The notes under the pieces are model-generated. The model worked only from the letters and a program-made list of their open reading frames with translations. It did no database searches and was not told the origin of the DNA. Both the position numbers and the translations under genes were made by a program. Shown here in pieces: positions 8,968 to 17,647 of a stretch of DNA of 64,000 nt. Source of the stretch: Endozoicomonas sp965261315 (GTDB taxonomy: Bacteria > Pseudomonadota > Gammaproteobacteria > Pseudomonadales > Endozoicomonadaceae); the NCBI GenBank assembly GCA_965261315.1, contig CBDHDM010000093.1, forward strand, positions 124,001 through 188,000, given 5' to 3'. How positions within the stretch are numbered: position 1 is the stretch's first letter; each line of letters starts with the position of its first letter.

Positions 8968-9444
8968 TCCTCGCTGTCTATCCCGTAGAAGGCATCGAGC
9001 TTTTTTGAAAGCACCAACAGGGCTGCAGCTTCTGCCAACGCCTTATCTTTGCGACGGAGTTCTTTTTCAAGACTCTGAACACGTTTACGTTCTTGCTTGA
9101 CCTGTTTATTGTCCTGGTCAGCACGTTGAGAAGCATGGTCGGCGCCAGAAATACAAGCCTGCTTCCACTCCTTCACTTGTTGAGGATAAAGGCCTTTTTT
9201 ACGACAGTATTCGCTCAGCTCTGCTTCTGACAAGGCGGCGGTTTCAACCACCACAGCAAACTTACTTTCAGCAGACCAATGTTCTGATTTTTGTTCGTTC
9301 CCTGGCACAGGCAATCCTTTTTCCCTTAGTGTTTTTCGCCAATTATAAAGGGTTTGTTCGCTGATACCTTTATCTTTAATTTGGTTTTTTTCTTTTTCTG
9401 GGTTTTTATCCCGAATTTTTCTAATAGTTCATCGGGAATATCCT
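8961..9444 (-). pseudogene. IS3-family orfA (degenerate 5' end)
   Basis: From 9314 downward the frame encodes WSAESKFAVVVETAALSEAE, LSEYCRKKGLYPQQVKEW and a leucine-zipper-like stretch QSLEKELRRKDKALAEAAAL, typical of OrfA (helix-turn-helix plus coiled coil) of IS3 elements. Upstream the same frame gives DKGISEQTLYNWRKTLREKG, but it is broken by a stop close to the expected start (an ATGAAGGATATTCCC near 9444), so the first 20 or so codons have suffered indels. A remnant. Confidence 0.75.
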
Positions 9445-9787
9445 TCATAAAGCATACTCCTTCCGGAACCTTTCTATTTGATGCAGAATCACAAGTGGAA
9501 ATAAAATATCGATGCGCAATAGCTCCGGTTTCTCTGTCTTTTTCTTCTCTTCCATCATTTACCGCTTTCTCATTTTTAGCTGATTTATGCTCTTGGTCGC
9601 TTGTTTTATCAGGCACGTCTTCCGACGTGAGGCTTTTCGTTATTTCTTTTTCAGTTACTGCGTTAGATTCAAGAGCGTTTGGTTGTATTTGATCTCCACT
9701 TGGTTTTGTGTAACTGCTCAAAAAGCACTGCAAGTCAAGACTCTGAGGTCAATGTACTTACTGGGCAAATCTTGTACTCTGCTGCTT
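9445..9787. other. Debris between IS3 and IS66 remnants
   Basis: About 340 bases. A minus-strand frame (9326-9733, 135 codons, Lys/Glu/Ser-rich) and a plus-strand frame (9587 onward) both cross it. Neither is recognisable here, and the minus frame runs into the damaged start of the IS3 orfA. I see no supported gene. Confidence 0.5.
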
Positions 9788-10528
9788 ATGCAGCCAACTC
9801 AATCCCTACATACAGACCCTGTCACTGATGAGCTCCGGTCACTCATCCAGAAACTTCTCGATAAAGTTGAGCAGCAGCGTTTGATCATTGAAAAACAACA
9901 GAAGGAGATTGAGGCGCTCAACGATGAAGTCCGTCATTTGAAAAAGCTTAAGGGTAAGCCCCGCATCCGCCCGAATAAGCCAGATAACCCACAGGGCAGT
10001 GATGCTGATGAGATTAGCCCGGATCAAACCGAAAAATCAGAGACGCCCGGCAACCATCCGCCACTAAAGGCAAAGTGTCAGGATAACCAGAATTCTGGCC
10101 AGACATCAGCGCCTGAGCGGCAGATAAACCATGAAAAAGTCTGCCATCTGGAAGACGTCCAGACAGGTTGGCGCAACAAGGGCTATTACCCTGAACTTCG
10201 AGCCGTGCTCGGCAAGCTAATGGTGATAAAAGAATCGCTGTTAAGGGTTCTGGACTTGCCCTGGCTTCCATTGCACAACAACCTGAGTGAGCGCCAGATA
10301 AGGGAATATGTAAAAAAGCGGAAAATCAGTGGAGGAACACGCAGTACCCTTTGGCAGAAATGTCGGGATACCTTTGTGAGCCTGAAGAAAACGTGTCAAC
10401 AACATGGGGTCTCATTCTCAAGATACCTTCTGGACAGACTCTCCGGTGCAGTGCGGATACCTCAAATTGCCGAGCTGATCAGAAGAGCAACAACCGTGAA
10501 TAATCAGGTTGTTGCCAGTGGATTTTGA
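9788..10528 (+). pseudogene. IS66-family transposase with internal deletion
   Basis: The N-terminal part is the IS66 TnpC coiled coil and basic linker (EKQQKEIEALNDEVRHLKKL, KGKPRIRPNKPDNPQ). The C-terminal part is the end of the DDE domain (LHNNLSERQIREYVKKRKIS, then TFVSLKKTCQQHGVSFSRYL). Between GWRNKGYY and GKLMVIKESL, where a full transposase has the zinc finger remainder and the first catalytic Asp residues, only a few tens of residues remain, so several hundred bases are missing in frame. The start ATG at 9788 is the most natural; the frame is open further upstream but with unrelated sequence. Confidence 0.75.
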
Positions 10529-10787
10529 GCAGTTACAAATTTTCATGCTGTTTTGGTCCTCTAGGTTGCCAGAGGCGGCCTTCGGGATGTTCACACAAGC
10601 ACTCATGCTGCGTTGAACGACTTGAACATGAAACCGCCATGCTCAGTGCCGCTCGCCTTGCCTGAGTGTGATCAACGAGCCTCAAGGCTAATTGAGACGC
10701 CCCCCTGGTTTCTCATTCTTATTGTGCTTTGATGGGACAACCAGCAATATGCTGTGGTCATATAGGACACAAGCCAAGACTGCTGTA

Positions 10788-11729
10788 ATGACCAAGCCTC
10801 TAAAACAGAATCTTTCCCGAATTGACCTGAACCTCCTGACTGCTCTGGAAGCCCTGTTGGAAGAACACAGTGTAACCAGGGCTGCCTCACGCCTGTTTAT
10901 TGGACAGCCTGCCATGAGCCACCATCTGAACCGGCTCAGGGAGCTTTTTGACGATCCTTTACTGGTGCGGCAAGGCAGCCAGATGAAACTGACGCGGCGG
11001 GCAAGAGAGCTGGCGCCCAAAGTAAAAAAGATACTGGATCAGGTGCGGAACGATCTGTTACTTGTCCAGGATTTTGATCCTGCCAGCTTTGATGGCCATC
11101 TGAATGTTGGTATGACTGACTATGCTGAGTCATTGTATGCGGAGGTGATTGTTCAGGCTTTATTGCAAAGCGCACCTAACTGCACGGTCAGCTTTATTCT
11201 GGTGGATCGGGACAGCGCCTTCACCCTGTTTCGTAATGGTCAGCTAGACCTTGCGATTGGCAGTCTTGGCGATGGACCTAATGAGTTGGCTGTGGATAAG
11301 CTCTATACCGAGAAACATGTCTGCCTGTTTGATAACGAACAACTGAAACTGGATATACCTCTGTCGTATGATGATTTTCTCTCCGTTGATCATGCGCTTA
11401 TAAACAACACTGGTAATGTAAAAGGCGTTGTAGATGATTTGCTGGCCCAGCGTGGAGATCGAAGAAAAGTGCGGGTGACCTGCGGACGGTTTACCTCATT
11501 ATTGCGTCTTTTGCCGGAACAGCCTCTGATCAGTGTGGTGCCACAGGTACTGGCTGCAACTGGACGGCCTGACCAGGGGTTAACCATGTCTCCCTGCCCG
11601 GTCCCGGTTCCGGACTTTGATATCTACCTTGCCTGGCGGAAAGAAGATAATGAAGCACCGGTTCTTCAGTGGCTCAGGACGCTGGTGGCTGGTACGGTAA
11701 AGCATCAAAGGCGCTCAATATTACCTTGA
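10788..11729 (+). CDS. LysR-type transcriptional regulator
   Basis: A 313-residue LysR-family regulator. Residues about 10-70 form the winged helix-turn-helix (LNLLTALEALLEEHSVTRAA, then LFIGQPAMSHHLNRLRELFD and DPLLVRQGSQMKLTRRAREL), a pattern common in the NodD/LeuO-like branch. The rest is a periplasmic-binding-protein-like effector domain (FDGHLNVGMTDYAE, then NGQLDLAIGSLG). The start at 10788 (MTKPLKQNLSRIDLN) matches the family; the ribosome site is poor and upstream in-frame starts exist. It follows an IS66 remnant and no obvious target gene is adjacent, so the inducer and regulon are unknown. Confidence 0.85.
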   Translation: MTKPLKQNLSRIDLNLLTALEALLEEHSVTRAASRLFIGQPAMSHHLNRLRELFDDPLLVRQGSQMKLTRRARELAPKVKKILDQVRNDLLLVQDFDPASFDGHLNVGMTDYAESLYAEVIVQALLQSAPNCTVSFILVDRDSAFTLFRNGQLDLAIGSLGDGPNELAVDKLYTEKHVCLFDNEQLKLDIPLSYDDFLSVDHALINNTGNVKGVVDDLLAQRGDRRKVRVTCGRFTSLLRLLPEQPLISVVPQVLAATGRPDQGLTMSPCPVPVPDFDIYLAWRKEDNEAPVLQWLRTLVAGTVKHQRRSILP

Positions 11730-11880
11730 AACGGATTAAGTAACTAAATTGGTTTTAGGCGGTCTTAGTTAGTGTATGGGTTCAAAAAGTCTGAGGAAGT
11801 AGATCAAAACATGAATTAGGTTTTATCAAGCAGCAACATTGCAGAACTATTAAATAAACTGTTCTCAAACAGGGTAGAAA

Positions 11881-11906
11881 TACCGGTAGCCTTTCGACTG
11901 CCGGAT
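11881..11906 (-). terminator. Possible terminator of the 141-residue exported protein gene
   Basis: On the minus strand, CCGGCAG and CTACCGG (one G-T pair) flank an eight-base loop and are followed by TATTTCT, about 10-30 bases after the stop codon at 11915. The stem is short and the T-run is interrupted. Confidence 0.4.
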
Positions 11907-11914
11907 ATTACTGT

Positions 11915-12340
11915 TTACTTTCTCTCTTTAGCTTCAATTCTTTCTTTGATCAGGTTGTAGCGCTCCAGCTGCATACCGTTTTTCGCCAGCTCCACCTCTT
12001 TCACCAGAGAGTCGTCTTTGGTCACGATGGTCACTTTATAGCCGTCTTTGGTGGATGTGACGTTGCCAACCTTAACGTTAGGGTTACCCTGCATGATCAG
12101 GCGGGCTTCATTGAGGGTTCTGATTTCGTCAGCTGAGTAACTGCGATCCATCTGCTCCTTGACGTGCATGCCTTTCATACCGCGCTTGCCATGCTTCCCT
12201 TTCTCGTAATGGCTCGAGCGGTTTTCACCACCGCAGTTGTTGTTGTTGTGACCCTTGTCACCTTCACCCCACCAGGCAAAGGCAGAGGAGGCAGAAAATA
12301 CAGTGACCAGGGCGGTTGCAATCAGGGTTGTCTTGTTCAT
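11915..12340 (-). CDS. Small exported protein divergent from a two-component system
   Basis: A 141-residue protein with a clear signal peptide (MNKTTLIATALVTVFSASS, AFA cleavage) followed by WWGEGDKGHNNNNCGGENRS and a basic, His/Gly/Met-rich stretch HYEKGKHGKRGMKGMHVKEQ. The C-terminal half (SADEIRTLNEARLIMQGNPN, then VTIVTKDDSLVKEVEL) looks like a small folded domain. I do not recognise the family. The start at 12340 has a GAGGAAT ribosome site. It is divergent from an OmpR-type regulator and sensor kinase, so it may be their target, as Spy and CpxP are for Cpx; that is inference from position and export. The His/Met/Cys content might allow metal binding. Confidence 0.75.
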   Translation of the reverse strand: MNKTTLIATALVTVFSASSAFAWWGEGDKGHNNNNCGGENRSSHYEKGKHGKRGMKGMHVKEQMDRSYSADEIRTLNEARLIMQGNPNVKVGNVTSTKDGYKVTIVTKDDSLVKEVELAKNGMQLERYNLIKERIEAKERK

Positions 12341-12555
12341 GGTTCTATTCCTCGAGAGATCTCCCGTTGGCTTGATGAAACCTTGATCGTTATTCTTGGT
12401 TTCGATGCGCTTATTAAAAACCATGAATCTCTCAGAAATATCCCCAGACAATGGGAGATTGTCTCAATTTGTATCAATTGTTCGCAGCCTATCCAAAGTC
12501 ACCACGGTTCAACCTTATAATGATTAGACCGGCAATCCAAACGCTGTGGAACCCC
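12341..12555. promoter_or_regulatory. Divergent promoter region of the two-component system
   Basis: 215 bases between divergent genes. A perfect TATAAT is present at 12516-12521, 35 bases before the response-regulator ATG, without a good -35 hexamer at the proper distance. This is what an activator-dependent (possibly autoregulated) promoter would look like. Short direct echoes such as GATGAAACCTTGATC and GTATCAATTG are present, but I cannot define an operator. Confidence 0.4.
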
Positions 12556-13272
12556 ATGAAAAAACACATTCTAGTAGTTGATGACCACGACGATATTCGC
12601 GCCTTATTAGGGCGTTATCTGGATCAGCATGGCTATCTCGTCTCTCTGGCAGACGGGGGCGAAGCCATGCGGGGGATTCTTGAACGTGAAATGATTGACC
12701 TGGTGGTTCTGGATATCATGATGCCGGGAGAAGATGGCCTGACTTTATGTCGCTATCTTCAAGAGAATAATGGTCCACCTGTGATCATGCTGACGGCTAT
12801 GAGCGAGGAAGCAGATACCATTGTCGGGCTGGAGATGGGAGCGGATGATTATGTCACCAAACCTTTCAGCCCAAGGGAGTTGCTGGCGCGAATCAAGGCA
12901 GTTCTGCGTCGTCTGGAACATGTTTCAGTAAAAGAGCCTTCTGGCAGCGATCAGTCAGAATGGCAGTTTAAAGGTTGGAACCTGGATGTTCACCAGCATC
13001 AGCTGACTCGGGAAGATGGTCTGCTGGTGGCTTTGAGTGCGGCTGAGTTTCGATTGTTAAAGGTCTTTCTGGAGCACTCAAGGCAGGTGTTGAGTCGGGA
13101 TCAGCTGATGGACCTGACCAAAGGACGTGAAGCTCTGCCATTTGACCGGAGTATTGATAACCAGATCAGCCGGTTAAGAAAAAAGATAGAGAAAGATCCT
13201 AAGAATCCAACACTGATTAAAACCGTCTGGGGTGGGGGTTATATGTTTACAGAAGAATCAAGAACGGTATGA
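12556..13272 (+). CDS. OmpR/PhoB-family response regulator
   Basis: A 238-residue response regulator. The receiver domain (1-120) has the acidic pair DD at 9-10, the phosphorylation site Asp53 in VVLDIMMPGEDG, Thr in MLTAMSE and Lys in YVTKPFSP. The C-terminal winged helix (about 140-236) ends with SIDNQISRLRKKIEKDP and IKTVWGGGYMF. The start at 12556 (MKKHILVVDDH) is fixed by the fold. Its stop overlaps the sensor kinase ATG by four bases (ATGA), so the two are translationally coupled. The ligand or stress sensed is not evident. Confidence 0.92.
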   Translation: MKKHILVVDDHDDIRALLGRYLDQHGYLVSLADGGEAMRGILEREMIDLVVLDIMMPGEDGLTLCRYLQENNGPPVIMLTAMSEEADTIVGLEMGADDYVTKPFSPRELLARIKAVLRRLEHVSVKEPSGSDQSEWQFKGWNLDVHQHQLTREDGLLVALSAAEFRLLKVFLEHSRQVLSRDQLMDLTKGREALPFDRSIDNQISRLRKKIEKDPKNPTLIKTVWGGGYMFTEESRTV

Positions 13273-14783
13273 AAGACGTATTTGATCCGGATTCTAAACA
13301 CAAGACGATAAGCAGGCCGGGTGTCTTCAAACGTTTCTGGTCCAGTATGGTGACCCAGATGGTGTTGGCCGTTCTGGTGGCCCTTGCCATTGCGCAGATA
13401 TTCAGCTTTGTCATTCTCGGCAATGCCTATCGCACTGTACTGTCTGATATCAGCCAGAAATCTCAATTTCAGCAGATTGAATCCCTTGTCTGGTTGCTGG
13501 AAAACAATCCGATCAGTGATTACGCAGCGATTCTTGCTGCGGCCAGAACCAAGAACGCCTGGTTTACGGTTGATGAACAGAGTGATCTGGCCAGCCGTAA
13601 TATGAGTGCCCGTGATAAACGACTGGTGCAGCGTTTGCTGCACTTGATGGGCAATCAATACAAAGAACGCCTATTGGTTAAAGTGGATCACTCCCGTGAT
13701 TCAAATCAGGTAAACAGCGGTGTCCCCAAAAACGGTGAACCGGAACACTGGACATCCTCCAGGTATTGCAGTGATGGCGAAGGTTGCCAGAAACCATGGC
13801 ATCAAAACCGGCAGATGACGGATTCACGGCATGATGCTGATCGACGCTATTACCGGGAAGGGTGGCGACCGCCGGTTGTGACCAGTCTGCAGGTTTCGGT
13901 GCATATGTTGAATGGTGATTGGCTGAATTTGAAAGCAACGGCTCCGGCAGCACCGCCACTGGCGGCAAAGCAGACTGTGATTTTTCTGGTTACAGCAATG
14001 ATTCTGGTTCTGGCGGCACTTGCGGTGATGGTGAGGCGCATAACCCAACCATTACGCATGCTCTCAAAGGCATCCATTCGTCTGGGAATGGGAGAGCTGG
14101 TGAGGCCTCTGCCTGAAAAAGGTCCGGCTGACCTGAGGGAGACCATTCGGGCATTTAACCAGATGAATGATCGCCTGCAGCGATTTGTGTCGGATCGAAC
14201 CCGGATGCTGGCGGCGCTCTCCCATGACCTTCGGACACCCATCACCAGCATGAGGCTGCGGGTTGAGTTGATGGCACAAAGCAAGGATCGTAACCAGCTC
14301 CTGGCTACTCTGGAAGAGATGCAGCAAATGTCTGAGGCCACGCTGGTATTTATGCGTCAGGCATCGGATAACGAAGTGACCCGGCAGGTGGATTTAAACG
14401 CCATGTTGGGGAGCCTTTGTGATGACCTTGCAGAGATGGGGCAGGCAGTGAGTTTTCAGGAAACCAGCGAGATCATCATTCGCTGTCGTCCGGTGAGCCT
14501 GAAGCGGGCTCTGAGAAACCTGATTGAGAACGGGGTGAAATATGGTCAGCGAGTTGATGTGAGCCTTAGCCTTTATGGCAGGGAAGGTCAGCATTTTGCT
14601 GCCGTGGTGATACATGACTCGGGCCCAGGTATTCCTGAAGACAAGATGGAGCAGGTTTTTGAACCCTTTTTCCGTCTGGAAGGCTCAAGGAATCGTGACA
14701 CGGGGGGGATTGGCCTGGGTATGGCTATTGCCAGAAATATTGTCCGTAATCATGGTGGAGAGATCTGTATCGAAACAGCCTGA
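13269..14783 (+). CDS. Sensor histidine kinase, C-terminus altered by a frameshift
   Basis: A 504-residue membrane kinase. TM1 is at about residues 28-52, followed by a periplasmic domain of roughly 180 residues rich in His/Asp/Arg, TM2 (VIFLVTAMILVLAALAVMV), HAMP, HisKA with the phospho-acceptor His319 in ALSHDLRTPITS, and the ATPase motifs NLIENGVKYG, DSGPGIPE, FEPFFRLEG and GGIGLGMAI. The frame ends at IETA. One base away, the sequence reads NSLKGLKVTLELPLHTG to a stop at 14825-14827, which is the usual kinase ending. So one base seems lost at about 14773 (AAA run) and the last 18 or so residues are replaced. The core catalytic motifs remain, so activity may survive. Confidence 0.85.
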   Translation: MKDVFDPDSKHKTISRPGVFKRFWSSMVTQMVLAVLVALAIAQIFSFVILGNAYRTVLSDISQKSQFQQIESLVWLLENNPISDYAAILAAARTKNAWFTVDEQSDLASRNMSARDKRLVQRLLHLMGNQYKERLLVKVDHSRDSNQVNSGVPKNGEPEHWTSSRYCSDGEGCQKPWHQNRQMTDSRHDADRRYYREGWRPPVVTSLQVSVHMLNGDWLNLKATAPAAPPLAAKQTVIFLVTAMILVLAALAVMVRRITQPLRMLSKASIRLGMGELVRPLPEKGPADLRETIRAFNQMNDRLQRFVSDRTRMLAALSHDLRTPITSMRLRVELMAQSKDRNQLLATLEEMQQMSEATLVFMRQASDNEVTRQVDLNAMLGSLCDDLAEMGQAVSFQETSEIIIRCRPVSLKRALRNLIENGVKYGQRVDVSLSLYGREGQHFAAVVIHDSGPGIPEDKMEQVFEPFFRLEGSRNRDTGGIGLGMAIARNIVRNHGGEICIETA

Positions 14784-15022
14784 AGGGACTGAAGGTTACA
14801 CTGGAGTTGCCGTTGCATACCGGATAAAGAACAGCACCCGCAAATCTGTTTTGTGGCCTGTTGATGTTTCCTGGCGTGGATTAGCAGGTGCAGTTAACGA
14901 TTGCCATTTACGGGCTAATGGATAAAAAAACACCGGATTTGTACGATAACCATTTCATATTTCGGTTGATTCCAGTCCCCGGCAAATCTACGGCGAGTGT
15001 TAATGTAAACTAAGGACGGTAT

Positions 15023-16429
15023 ATGGATGGTAATAGTGGCATAAATAATGCCGGTGTACAGCCTGCGTTAGTCAATCATTCCCAGAAACCATCGAATGCT
15101 ACGGGTATCACTGGGCCGGGAAGGCAGAACTGCAGGACAGTGGTGGCGGTACCGCCAAATGCCGTTGTTCTGATTGTCCCTCCGGGCAGTTTTGTAAAGG
15201 TCGATATCAGCAATCGGCAAGTAGCCATTACGACTGTTACCAATACGTACATCAAGCCTCCCATTTCCCCTGAGGTTCGCCAGAACCTCTTTTCACAGGG
15301 TGCTCACACCCTTGCTCAGAAAGGCTACACCCCTTCGGAGGCTGATGGTCTGGCAAGACAAGGTTTTTCCTGGGCTGAAAACAATTTTGGTTCGGATTAC
15401 AGCCAGGTTGAGAATTCGTTCATGGGGTGGGTAAGCAATGCCCCTGACCGGGCAGACAATCCCAGCTATCAGACTGCTTCTGGCCCACAAGCTGACACAG
15501 GTTTTCAAAAGATCGGAACGGCAGCTACCCCGCCTGATAATACCGCAACCGCGGTGGACGGGAATGTGGCTGGAGACAATCTTGTAGAGGACTTAGGTCT
15601 GGCAGATATCTCCGGGGTATCTGTCGAGGTGGAGGGCGATACAAAAAGCATAGCGGCAGAGTCAGGATCCGAGCCACCGGTTGACAGCAATACACCCGCC
15701 AGCGGTTCTGTTCCAGGTGTTGATGGTGTTCAGTCGGCCCATACGGAATCCATAGCATCGGCGCAAACCATGACAACCGGGGAGGATTACAGTGAACTCG
15801 AAGGAGTGCCTGAACTGTTTGTCGAGCCTGGTGACTCCAGCGAAAGCGCAGCCGTGGATCGTCCAGAGACAGATGACAACACCATGGCAAAGCCTGAAGG
15901 TGAAACACTGGTTGACAGTAATCTATCCGCCAGTGGGGCAGTTTCAGGCGATGGTGGTGCTCAGTCGGTCCAGACGGAATCCATAGCATCGGCGCAGACA
16001 ATGACAACCGGGGAGGATTACAGTGAACTTGACGGAGTGTCTGAACTGTTTGCCGAGCCAGATGACTCCAGCGAAAGCGCAGCCGTGGATCGTCCAGAGA
16101 CAGATGACAACACCATGGCAAAGCCTGAAGGTGAAACACTGGTTGACAGTAATCTATCCGCCAGTGGGGCAGTTTCAGGCAATGATGGTGCTCAGTCGGT
16201 CCAGACGGAATCCATAGCATCGGCGCAAACAATGACAACCGGGGAGGATTACAGTGAGCTCGACGGAGTGTCAGAGCTGTTTGCCGAGCCAAAGATCCAG
16301 GATAGCCCTGTGCTGACATCGCCTTTTGTTCCGGAAGTATCTATGCCGTCCATTGTAAGTATCGATTCTGGGGATGGGCTTGAGGCTATAGCTACGGTTT
16401 CAGATGAAAAACAGCCGACTATCCGATGA
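15023..16429 (+). CDS. Acidic repeat protein, unrecognised (probable 5' part of a frameshifted gene)
   Basis: A 468-residue protein that I do not recognise. The ATG at 15023 follows AAGGA. Residues 1-150 contain a compact-looking part (VVAVPPNAVVLIVPPGSFVK, then EVRQNLFSQGAHTLAQKGYT). From residue 220 a 77-residue acidic Ser/Thr/Glu-rich unit is repeated about 2.7 times (15680-16294). There is no signal peptide or membrane segment. The stop at 16427-16429 is followed by an open frame one base over that continues the same acidic composition. Skipping one A in the run at about 16406 would join the two into a protein of about 720 residues. Repetitive, low-complexity acidic proteins of symbionts are often secreted effectors or surface proteins, but nothing here proves that. 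Confidence 0.65.
   Translation: MDGNSGINNAGVQPALVNHSQKPSNATGITGPGRQNCRTVVAVPPNAVVLIVPPGSFVKVDISNRQVAITTVTNTYIKPPISPEVRQNLFSQGAHTLAQKGYTPSEADGLARQGFSWAENNFGSDYSQVENSFMGWVSNAPDRADNPSYQTASGPQADTGFQKIGTAATPPDNTATAVDGNVAGDNLVEDLGLADISGVSVEVEGDTKSIAAESGSEPPVDSNTPASGSVPGVDGVQSAHTESIASAQTMTTGEDYSELEGVPELFVEPGDSSESAAVDRPETDDNTMAKPEGETLVDSNLSASGAVSGDGGAQSVQTESIASAQTMTTGEDYSELDGVSELFAEPDDSSESAAVDRPETDDNTMAKPEGETLVDSNLSASGAVSGNDGAQSVQTESIASAQTMTTGEDYSELDGVSELFAEPKIQDSPVLTSPFVPEVSMPSIVSIDSGDGLEAIATVSDEKQPTIR
15680..16294 (+). repeat. 231-bp (77-codon) tandem repeats
   Basis: Units start at 15680, 15911 and 16142 (the third partial, to about 16294), each opening GTTGACAG(C/T)AAT. The marker CATAGCATCGGCGCA recurs at 15751, 15982 and 16213, exactly 231 bases apart. 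Units two and three are nearly identical, while the start of unit one has diverged (NTPASGSVPGVDG versus NLSASGAVSGDGG). The unit length is a multiple of three, so copy-number change would keep the reading frame. Confidence 0.95.
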
Positions 16430-17183
16430 GAAAACAAGTGGTCAGTTAGATGCGATCCCGACAGATTCAATAGAAAGTGATGAGTTTGAAGATGATCAGA
16501 ATGATGTACAGGCACTTGGGCCAGAGATTGCTTCGTCCACCGACGGAGAGGAAGAACCTGCTACGTTAGATAGATCGACTGATGTAAGTAAAAATACGGC
16601 CAGTATTCGTGAAATCGCACAGAGAAGAAAACGATCACAGTCTTCTGAACCAACCACAACAAGCGCTATTCCTTCTTCACCTGCACCGGAATCGAGCCGG
16701 AAAATAGTAAATCAGGGCATTGATTTGAGTCGTGTTGAGTCTTCCGGTTATGCCCGACCAAACAAACTCGGGATGACTAAGCCGATAAGTCCAAAAGAAA
16801 AGAAGGAAAGGGCGGATGATGCGAAGTTATTGGGTGTTGCCAGCACCTATAATGAAATGAGGGTGATCAAAGCTGCTTATGACAAGTTGCAGAAAAATAT
16901 GAGTGATCCTTCCGAGTCAAAAAGGATCATGGATACGGCTAAAAAGTACATTTCCAGTGAGGTGTTGAGTAGCAAACCATTTTTGCAAAGTCCCGGCAAA
17001 AAGCAGTCAGATGCGCTCCAGTCTCTTGGTTTGGAAAATGATGCATCGGAGAGGGCCATTCATATGGCCCTGCTTGATAAAGCCAGTGAGTCGATTGAGA
17101 GAAGCAGCAAGAATAAGAGGGGTCATGAAAATACGATGAAAGAACTTGGCAAGTATTACCAAACTCTGCTTGGCACAAAGTGA
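16404..17183 (+). CDS. Unrecognised protein (probable 3' part of the frameshifted acidic gene)
   Basis: A 259-residue frame overlapping the preceding gene by 26 bases. It has no ribosome site before its ATG and its upstream frame is closed at about 16389, which favours it being a continuation of the repeat protein rather than an independent gene. The first 90 residues are acidic (DEFEDDQNDVQALGPEIAS). The remainder is Lys-rich and probably helical (LGVASTYNEMRVIKAAYDKL, then LDKASESIERSSKNKRGHEN). The stretch beginning DDAKLLGVASTYNEMRVIKA is faintly like a J-domain or helical bundle but lacks HPD. Function unknown. Confidence 0.6.
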   Translation: MKNSRLSDEKTSGQLDAIPTDSIESDEFEDDQNDVQALGPEIASSTDGEEEPATLDRSTDVSKNTASIREIAQRRKRSQSSEPTTTSAIPSSPAPESSRKIVNQGIDLSRVESSGYARPNKLGMTKPISPKEKKERADDAKLLGVASTYNEMRVIKAAYDKLQKNMSDPSESKRIMDTAKKYISSEVLSSKPFLQSPGKKQSDALQSLGLENDASERAIHMALLDKASESIERSSKNKRGHENTMKELGKYYQTLLGTK

Positions 17184-17284
17184 CAGACAGACAGAAAGCA
17201 CTCACACCGTAACGGCAAAGACTGCATAGTTATTAATAGGTTTCAACCGGTATCTGAGAATTACTATTGGGAATAGCAGTAACA

Positions 17285-17647
17285 CTACAGTTTGCTGTTG
17301 GGAATCACCGGGCTGGATTCTGGCGTTTCAGCACTTTCCTCAACAGGAGCGGAGGAGGTGCTTGATGTTGCTGATTCCCCATCAGTTGAAGCTGGATCCG
17401 TGGTTTTTTCTGGCTTTGAAGCTGTGTCAAGTGTCTCGCGCATGAATTTGTTTTCATAGAATGCAAACTCCCTCCCATCGGCAACGGCATTGATAGTGAT
17501 CCCTTTGTCTTTAAACTCTTGGAATTTATATTCAAGCTGGCTTCCTGAAGGATTGAGCTTTCTTCTATCAATCTCTTCCCTGATTGCCCTCAGTGTAGCA
17601 AACACATCATTAAACCTAGGCTTCAGCTTGAGCGAGGGCATTGTCAT
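17285..17647 (-). CDS. Unrecognised protein (third of three overlapping frames)
   Basis: 120 codons. The first 70 residues look like a folded domain (RFNDVFATLRAIREEIDRRK, then LEYKFQEFKDKGITINAVAD). The rest is a Ser/Thr/Pro/Glu-rich tail (EESAETPESSPVIPNSKL). The start overlaps the preceding frame by 32 bases and lacks a clear ribosome site. It could be the end of a single gene broken twice. The low-complexity tail resembles in style the convergent acidic gene 100 bases away. Confidence 0.45.
   Translation of the reverse strand: MTMPSLKLKPRFNDVFATLRAIREEIDRRKLNPSGSQLEYKFQEFKDKGITINAVADGREFAFYENKFMRETLDTASKPEKTTDPASTDGESATSSTSSAPVEESAETPESSPVIPNSKL

Noticed and set aside
9326..9733. A 135-codon Lys/Glu-rich minus-strand frame
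   Set aside because: Its last third is out-of-frame IS3 orfA sequence and the rest is unrecognised low-complexity sequence; not supported as a gene.
13850..14341. A 163-codon antisense frame over the kinase gene
   Set aside because: Complete overlap with conserved HAMP/HisKA coding sequence on the other strand; Arg/Ser-rich shadow composition.
15680..16294. CRISPR array
   Set aside because: The repeats are 231-bp coding units without spacers; no short regularly spaced repeats or cas genes exist in the window.
15525..16319. A 264-codon antisense frame containing repeated peptides
   Set aside because: The repeats are just the reverse strand of the 231-bp tandem units; low-complexity His/Leu/Pro composition and no start signal.
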